NCBI GenBank assembly: GCA_036345935.2
Contig: JADWOT020000006.1
Coordinates: forward strand, 8,592,519 to 8,656,518
DNA length: 64,000 nt
Direction: 5' to 3'
Source: Taenia hydatigena
Taxonomy: Eukaryota; Platyhelminthes; Cestoda; Cyclophyllidea; Taeniidae
A program made the position numbers and the translations under genes. This document shows, one piece after another, positions 57,301-64,000 of the stretch (position 1 is the stretch's first letter; each line of letters starts with the position of its first letter). The notes under the pieces are model-generated. The model was not told the DNA's origin. It did no database searches and saw only the letters and a program-made list of their open reading frames with translations.

Positions 57301-60300
57301 AGTAGCATTGTGATCTCTGCTCTGATTCTAGACCACACAATCATGTCGTGAAATTATTACAAGTTATAGGGCTACGTTGAAGTCCTTAAATGTTGCAATA
57401 ATCTTGGGCTATGGTGGTTCGCAAAGACAACGAGCAATTCTCTAGGTTTAAGGTTTGCGATTTAATCGGGCTATTAAGGAGGGAATATTTCAGCATCAGT
57501 AAGGCATGTACTCTCCCTATTTTCAGACAATCAAGCCAAATTAACAGAACTCCAGGCGCCTTCGCGGTAAGAAATTTTTTATCTATTATTTTAGTACAAC
57601 TATGCTAGAGCACTTTATAACTTTCATAGTCTGCTTTTGGCTTCCAGAACACTCTCCTCCTGTGAAAGCTCTCGGACCATGGTTGAGGCAAGTTATCTTC
57701 GGTCTTCGATAGTAATATGGATGTAAATTTATAGGAGTCATCTACTTTCCTATTCGCAAAGGTTCTGCTGCTAGCTGGCGCTCAATATTTCAACTAAGTT
57801 GGCCATTTTAGGATAACGATTAAATGATCGTTTCGAATTTGGGAACATTATTTTGACATAACTGATCTGATTACTGGTTTTTCATTCTGTTTCTCTTTTT
57901 CAGGACCGACTTTCTCGCTTGGAGTCCATCGAAAGTCAGGATGACCACTCTGTCTTCACTCGGACCAACAGCGTATGCCTATCGTTTCCCTTTTTAAACG
58001 TCTTATCTTTTGATGGTCTCCGGAGCATACCCCTTACTTACCACATGCGAATCGTTTTGACCGAATATTACTGATAGTAGTTGCTTTCATGCAAGGAACT
58101 GACAAATCTTTCTCACTTTTGTTGGCGAGGTCCCGCATGAAAAACAATGCACGATTAGCAGTGTTACGATTTGTAACAACTTAGGGAACGATTCCCTAAA
58201 CCCCTGAGCTACACTGCTAAAAAAGTTTTACACCAAGCAGATTTGTGTTAAAATTGCCTCTATCGGTACTTGAAATCGTTGAAAAAACTTGATATTAACG
58301 AATCTCCAGGATACTGCTTCAAAGTGCTCATTGGATAAATAATAAAGTTATTGCGAAAGCGTAGCAGAGTCGTTGATATTCTTGCAGCCAACACCTGATA
58401 GAATACCCATTTTTTATTCATGAACAAATTAATTTCTCAATCTCAGGGATCTCGAAATGCAAGCAATTGCCAGATGTGCACGCAATGCCTACCAATCCCA
58501 TTAAATCTCGCCATGGTTGTCTCGGTTGCTTGGCTTTTTGGAAACCTTAATGTAAAATTTAACGCAAACAATGTTTTCTATCCTCTAAAATGATGTACAA
58601 TTTGTCTTCATAAGAAAGGCAATTTAATTGCGGGCATGATGTTCTTCATTCATAGAATGGGCTATGTGTAACCTTAAAGCTCCATGGACGCGAATGTGGT
58701 TAATTAGCTATTGCGCTGTAAATAAAAGAAATCGTAGTCTCCTTTTGGAAGTCGAATAGTTTAATGTTTTGAGAAACCTTTATCAAAAAATTTGAGTGCC
58801 CTCCAACTTTTTTTGTTTTCCATGTCTAAATCTGCAACACCAATGATCGAAACGTTGACTCCGTCTTCGTCCCTTGAGTTCATAATGTATCCCTTTTTCG
58901 GGCATGCCAAATATTTAATACTTCGTTTTTGAAGAGAAAACTTTGGTCTTTTTGCATAATTTTGTGAGGTTGAAGATAGGCGTTACCTTAAGTGATTAGA
59001 TATTTTCGTCGTTTATGGTAGCTCGCACTAGCTGGCGAAGAAGAAGCAAACAGGATATATGCAGTGTCAATCATCTTTCAGATGTCAGTGACACTGAAGG
59101 AGTGGAACATACCGCTCCAGAATCTGCAGTTGGGCGAGATGATCGGTCGTGGGGTAATTGGAACGGTGTACCGGGGCAAGTGGCATGGCGAGGTGGCGGT
59201 GAAGAAGATTGATATTCTGGACGACAACGATGACAATGGCGCCAACTTCCTAAACTCCTTCAAACGCGAAGTGGCCACACTACCCAAGCTGCGCCATGAA
59301 AACCTTGTTCTATTCATGGGTGCCTGCACCAAACCCCCAGACCTTGCTATTGTCACTCAGCTCAGCAAGGTACGCTCTGACTACTACTAACGCGTTTCGG
59401 CGTCATTCAACAACAAGCGATCGCTTTTACTTGCCTTCCACTCACCGCCTCCCAGTGATCGGTATTGTTTGGGTGTTGACATTCGATCTTTAATTTCGAT
59501 GGAGAAGTTGCCTCACATCAAAATTCCAATTTATGGCATTTGGGGGCGCTTCTATCTGTGATTCAAATGTGTCTTTTTAATTTCCTATGCCAAATACATA
59601 GTATGGGGATTAGATTTTAAAAATGTTATCTCACTTTTGAAAGTAACCCACAAGAAGCTTGATGCAATGAGTGACGTCGAATTCCCAACTTGGATGTGAC
59701 CAAATCTCTCGAGGTATTTATTTTATGCACAGCTTGTTTGTGTCTAATTAAACCTAATATTATGACAGATTCCAAACACAGTATTTTCAGCATTCTGTTT
59801 TGATCCAACAAATTATAGTTGACTTTTTGTTAATATAGTGTGGTAACGAGGTCTACATCGCGCTCATTAATTTTAGTGCGTGCCTAGATAAACTGTGGCG
59901 TAAATTATGCAAAATCGACTGATATGTCATGACTTTTCACTAAATTTCTCCATATCCTTCCAAACTGCGGATAAGAGTAATTGATTTTGAGTTGATTGGT
60001 ACATTTTCCTGCAGTTTTAATAATGAGGCACGTTCCTTTTGGATCTTAAAAGGCTTTCTAGGTGTCATAGTCAAATTAGCACTCCACAAAATATTATGCT
60101 CGTCGATGCATTGATTTATTTTCATGCCAAAATTAGATGTTCGTTTCCATATTTTTTACCCCTTAGTAACTTGAATGGGGTGAAATTTGTCTATAATTGA
60201 TATTTTTTGTGAAAATCTGATGAATTTGGCCAGTGGGTAAATTCTGTCAATCGAGTGTGGGGAATCACCGCTGCTGAAAATAACGAGTAGCCTTTCTATG

Positions 60301-61447
60301 AGCTGCTCAATGACTAAAAATGTTTGTGATGCCGTCTTGTACTGTGACAACTGGAGGGTGTTGTGCTTTTGTTTAGGGCGAAAGCCTGCACTACCTACTG
60401 CACATGCGGAAGCACAGCCTCAGCACCAACCGCATCATCTCCATCGCCAGCCAAATCGCCAAAGGCATGGGCTACCTCCACGCGCGACAGATTGTGCACC
60501 GAGACCTCAAGACGCGCAACATCTTCATTGAGACCAACTACAAGGCCGTGATCGCTGACTTTGCTCTCTTTAATTTTGTCAATTTCTGTAAACTTGCTAA
60601 GTACGTTGTGGTGCTGCTGCTGTTGCCCTCAGAAGCACACGAATTATTCTTCTCCTTATCATTCTTTGTCCTCCTGTCAGATGCGGAAACTACGTGCACA
60701 TCCCGCCTAACTGGCTGTGCTACGTGGCTCCTGAAATCATGCGTGCTCTGAACATCGGTAATCCGGCCAACGAATTGCCCTTCACACCAGAGAGCGATGT
60801 CTTTGCTTTCGGGTGAGTGGTTCATGTTTCCACTCGTCTATAAGTTCTCTTTCGCCTACTGTTGCATTTATTTTACTCAATTCTTGATGGAAATAGTCGC
60901 AACGATTTGTGTGCCTGTGGGCTAGTGGTGATCTAGTTCATGTAAAATACAGGTAACGAAGCGTTTTCTTTCTTTCATCGGTACAGTGCTGGTAGTAAGG
61001 ATAGCTAAGCAAATAGTAGTTGCATAGAGCTGTGAGTAACCGGCATTGCTCTACCTGTTTCTAACCTTTCTCCACAGGGAGGAAAGCTCGGTAGTCCCTT
61101 ACCTTTTGACACATCTGAATGGGTTTTTCCAAAGATACTATGGTCATATATATATTGTTCCACAGAAGCATCATTCCACAATCTTGCGAAAATTTTTCTG
61201 GATTTATATCTCCTTGGAGCAGTGAGATCCCATTATTTGATTTTGGGCTTATTTTCCCAACATTTTGATTGAGGCATTCTTAACCATTACATCGTTTCTG
61301 CTTTCCTTCTCGTTCGGCAGAACGGTGTGGTACGAACTGCTCACCTGTGAGTATCCTTTCCGTGGACTTCCGACAGAGACGCTGGTCTACCTCGTGGGCA
61401 TTGGAATAAAGCCTCCTCTCAAGCTGCAGTGCCCTCGGGACTTCAAG
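45314..61447 (+). CDS. KSR: KSR, kinase suppressor of Ras (partial, 3' end off window)
   Basis: A scaffold and pseudokinase that joins RAF, MEK and ERK at the plasma membrane. Exons found: 45314-45484, 45545-46883, 47666-47735, 47775-47876, 47947-48035, then 56294-56484, 57527-57566, 57904-57972, 59082-59369, 60377-60600, 60681-60812 and 61321-61447. CA1 coiled coil: LQSLIDITLDYVLTPLRKEL. SAM-like region from about residue 77 (FRCLGIDEDTINGLLYL). Then comes a long Ser/Pro region with many S/T-P sites and an FTFP motif (403-406). The C1 zinc finger is split over exons 3-5: THRF, CAVC, HCVYC, THKNC and MPC. The kinase has IGRGVIGTVYRG, VAVK, RHENLVLFMGAC, HRDLKTRN, ADFALF, CYVAPE, SDVFAFGTVWYEL and CEYPF. 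The kinase C-lobe end is off the window. At least one exon between 48035 and 56294 is missing, because the phases there do not join. The acceptor at 56294 and the donor at 56485 (gtcacc) are tentative. Confidence 0.93.
48036..56293. other. Large KSR intron region, one or more exons unresolved
   Basis: 8.3 kb between the C1-domain exons and the Ser-rich linker exon of KSR. The incoming phase is 1 and the outgoing phase 0, so at least one exon must lie here, but none could be picked with confidence. CpG-rich patches occur at about 51990-52260 and 53880-53960. No mobile element was recognised. Confidence 0.55.
57973..59081. other. KSR intron before the kinase domain
   Basis: 1.1 kb, AT-rich, no coding signal. 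It ends in a good acceptor (atctttcag) directly before MSVTLKEWNIP. Confidence 0.8.
59370..60376. other. KSR intron within the kinase domain
   Basis: 1.0 kb between the hinge (TQLSK) and GESLHYLL. It is U-rich, and nothing else was recognised. Confidence 0.8.
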
Positions 61448-64000
61448 GTGAGCCAACCATTCCTTTACATTGAACTTAACATTTAAGACGAATGAACGCA
61501 AATCAAGTAGTGTAGTGTCTATGAACGATTTTTAGTAATAACAATATTTGATGCAGGCGTTTCGTAGACTTTCAGCTTGATCAAGGAAATGCAGTATAAT
61601 CGAATTCAAGCAGTAGGCTACGTTGTGTTTGAGACAAAATAAGTGGCTGGTTTTGTGATGCATCCACCTATGAGTATCGAATTCGGCCGGTGTTTTGGGA
61701 ATGACAATGGAATAAGATTGTATCAGGAACCCCTGAAACGGTCTAAAAATTAAGTGATGCGAAAATACTCGAGGAAATCTTTATAAGTCAGTAGAAATTG
61801 AGCAAGTTTATAGAGACATTTGTTGGTAGAATCGTTCATTCTCCTTCAACTCATTTTAAGGTTGTAATGCGCATTTTCGATTTGGTCGAGCTCTAAAAAC
61901 CACGCCTTATTTGTAGAGCAAATTAGGGTTGGGAAAACATTGGCCAACGTTGGATCGCGTGTGGCAAAGTGTGGCTAGCTGGGTCCAATTCACTTAAAAA
62001 CTGGTGCTCGCCGGTGCCGATGCGACTGTTTGCCATTCATCGTCGTTTATTTGTCTTGACTGTCTGCCTTGAGCGTTGGCCACTCCAAGCGCGCATCTTG
62101 ATACCTCCACTAAAACGGTGTCTGATGCTCGCAACTTCGAGTTGACCCAAAAAGGTCGTAAGGGATTGTCGTTTCTCCTCTATTTACGTAGATTGGCGTA
62201 TCACATCCCCCTGCAGTGGATTTAAACTATCAAGTAATACATCCAGCGGCTAGATTTTAGCTTTTCCTTAATAGTTACAGAGTTGCTTGCTCTTTCTCAT
62301 CCGGGAAAACGCTTCGATATCCCTTATTGTACAGAATCATTCCATGCCGGTGCTCAATTGTGTCTGTTTTTTTAACATTCCTTTACGTATCTCCGATCAT
62401 CACTTCCTCTCGAGATTTAAGGGACCACATTCAACTATCCACTTTGCATGTGGTACCGCGCGGTGTTCCGTTGTTGCGGTGGTCGCTACCAGCTTTCTGA
62501 GATATATTTCTTCAAAAGGAGATTTTTCTTCTGCAAGGTTCAGATTTGATGTCGCTTGATAATTCGTTGATGATCTCTTGGACATATCTCTCTCCTAGTG
62601 CCGTTATTAAGAGCATTCTAAAAGTATTATCACATCTCTCACGTTGGTTATTTGACTGTAGATGGTACAACGGTGGCTCAGAATATTCGGCAGTCATGCG
62701 TTTGCAAGAATTCTTAAAATAAGATGGGGTGAATCGTGTGTTTTTTTTTGCATAACGATCGCCTGTGGAAGCCACGATCGACTGAACAGGGATTTTAACT
62801 TTGGGGCAGTGTCTGTAGTTATTTTTCAGTAAGTTACGTTGGCCATTTGGCATAAGTGTCCATGTTTGACGTGGGATAGCGAAATCAAAATGCAGTTCCT
62901 TTCGTGGACTCTCTCGTACTGGTGAACATTTTGATGAACATTTGACTGGGCGCTCTGCAGCCCAAATGAACGATAGGCAGTCAGCAGTAATCCTCCAGTT
63001 TGACTTCACTCCCGTCCACTGTACGTAACTCCTCATACAATAGCTTCTTCGCTTCGAAAATGTTTAGCAAAAGCTTATAAACGGCCAGGAGGGGACTGTC
63101 ATTTCGTGGAATTTTTTCGCACGGAGGCAAGGCAGGGCCATAGCGGCGCCTACAATGGCCCATTGTGATAAAATCAGTTGCATATTAAACATTGTGGTAC
63201 CGGTACCGTAACTGGGCACGCCAGATAACATCGAAAGTGGCATTGTTAAAAAGTGGGTCATAGGCGAGAACCTCTTTCACATTTTTCGAACTCTTGCTTA
63301 CATTAAGCATTCCACTTTTACTTTGCATCTTTGGTCAGAAGCTGGTTTAGCGAATCTCGAATATGTTATAATCGCTAACTAGTCCAGAGAATGAATGTAA
63401 CTTTGCAGCATTATGGATGTCGTCATCCCTTCTGATATGTGCGATGTCATCTGGATCTGGCCTTCGACTATCAAATCGATTCATGGTACTTGATCATTAT
63501 TATCCTGACAGTGAGTTTCTTTATTCGGATTTAAAATCTCTGTCCCCGCAGCTCGATTTATTGATGGGATCCTTTTTGTCTCTCTCCGTAAAAATTCTAT
63601 TTTTAGGTGGTCCTTTGCTCCAGGTTTGTCAGCTATCTATAGTCAGACCCTTGTAAGTGGGTTTCAGCAAGACCTGGCTTTATCGACAATCAAGTACCTC
63701 GGTTTTGTGATTTCCTCTAAGAGTTGTAGGTCAGATCTTGAGTAATCAGTGTTGTCTTGTGGAACCCGATTCCGGTAGAGACGATCAAGCTATCAAAAGC
63801 GATGCTCTGTTTGTCAGATGAAAAGTAATTGGTTTGACTATGGGCGTGTAGGTTGCCAATTACGCGTGTGACTACTCCTGATCTCCGGTCGCTCGTCTTG
63901 AGCATCACCAGTGGTTACCTTAGGCGTTGTTCACGGTTTGCATGCATGTGTTCCCATGCTGCCTCTTGGTTTACATTAATACGTCTCGGCAATGTCTCCG
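61448..64000. other. KSR intron or 3' part running off the window
   Basis: After the phase-0 donor at 61448 (AAG/gtgagc) no match to the expected CW..RP.F kinase C-lobe exon was found. A 174-codon minus-strand frame lies at 62512-63036 and has no recognisable domain. The rest holds nothing I can name. Confidence 0.55.

Overview
The window is eukaryotic nuclear DNA and most likely comes from a parasitic flatworm, probably a taeniid tapeworm (Echinococcus/Taenia lineage). The evidence is an AT-rich, intron-rich layout with GT-AG introns from about 60 bp to several kb, compact metazoan housekeeping genes, and a very short LTR element (185-bp LTRs, about 0.9 kb in all, non-coding) that looks like the terminal-repeat retrotransposons in miniature (TRIMs) reported from taeniids. 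The species call is inference. Gene models come from reading homologous peptides, splice sites and codon phase directly; no alignment was run.

Left to right: (1) minus strand, 1625-9927 and running off the left edge: a goliath/RNF130-type PA-TM-RING ubiquitin ligase (four exons found; the end of the RING and the signal-peptide exon are missing). (2) A solo TRIM LTR with a perfect 5-bp target duplication (10749-10933). (3) Plus strand 12376-14994: an intronless ELAV/Hu-type RNA-binding protein with three RRMs and long disordered tails. (4) Minus strand 17762-25542: NDUFAF1 (CIA30), the mitochondrial complex I assembly factor, four exons. (5) A 7-kb stretch in which I find no gene. (6) Minus strand 32595-36724: PPME1, the PP2A methylesterase, nine exons. 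(7) A nested pair of TRIMs (37073-38541) in the spacer between PPME1 and the divergent next gene. (8) Plus strand about 39139-42439: a UTP3/SAS10-like ribosome-biogenesis protein. (9) Minus strand 43190-44741: PELO (Pelota/Dom34), complete in five exons. (10) Plus strand 45314-61447 and running off the right edge: KSR, the RAF-MEK scaffold pseudokinase (CA1 coiled coil/SAM, C1, kinase).

Functionally these are ordinary conserved genes rather than an operon or a specialised cluster. PPME1 (PP2A control), KSR (ERK pathway) and the RING ligase act in signalling; UTP3 (rRNA processing) and PELO (ribosome rescue) share a ribosome theme; NDUFAF1 is mitochondrial; the ELAV protein acts on mRNA. The gene pairs are arranged divergently (RING ligase/ELAV, PPME1/UTP3, PELO/KSR) or convergently (ELAV/NDUFAF1, UTP3/PELO). 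The most unusual items are the TRIM-inside-TRIM insertion with a palindromic relic next to it, the intronless ELAV gene among intron-rich neighbours, and the altered kinase motifs of KSR.
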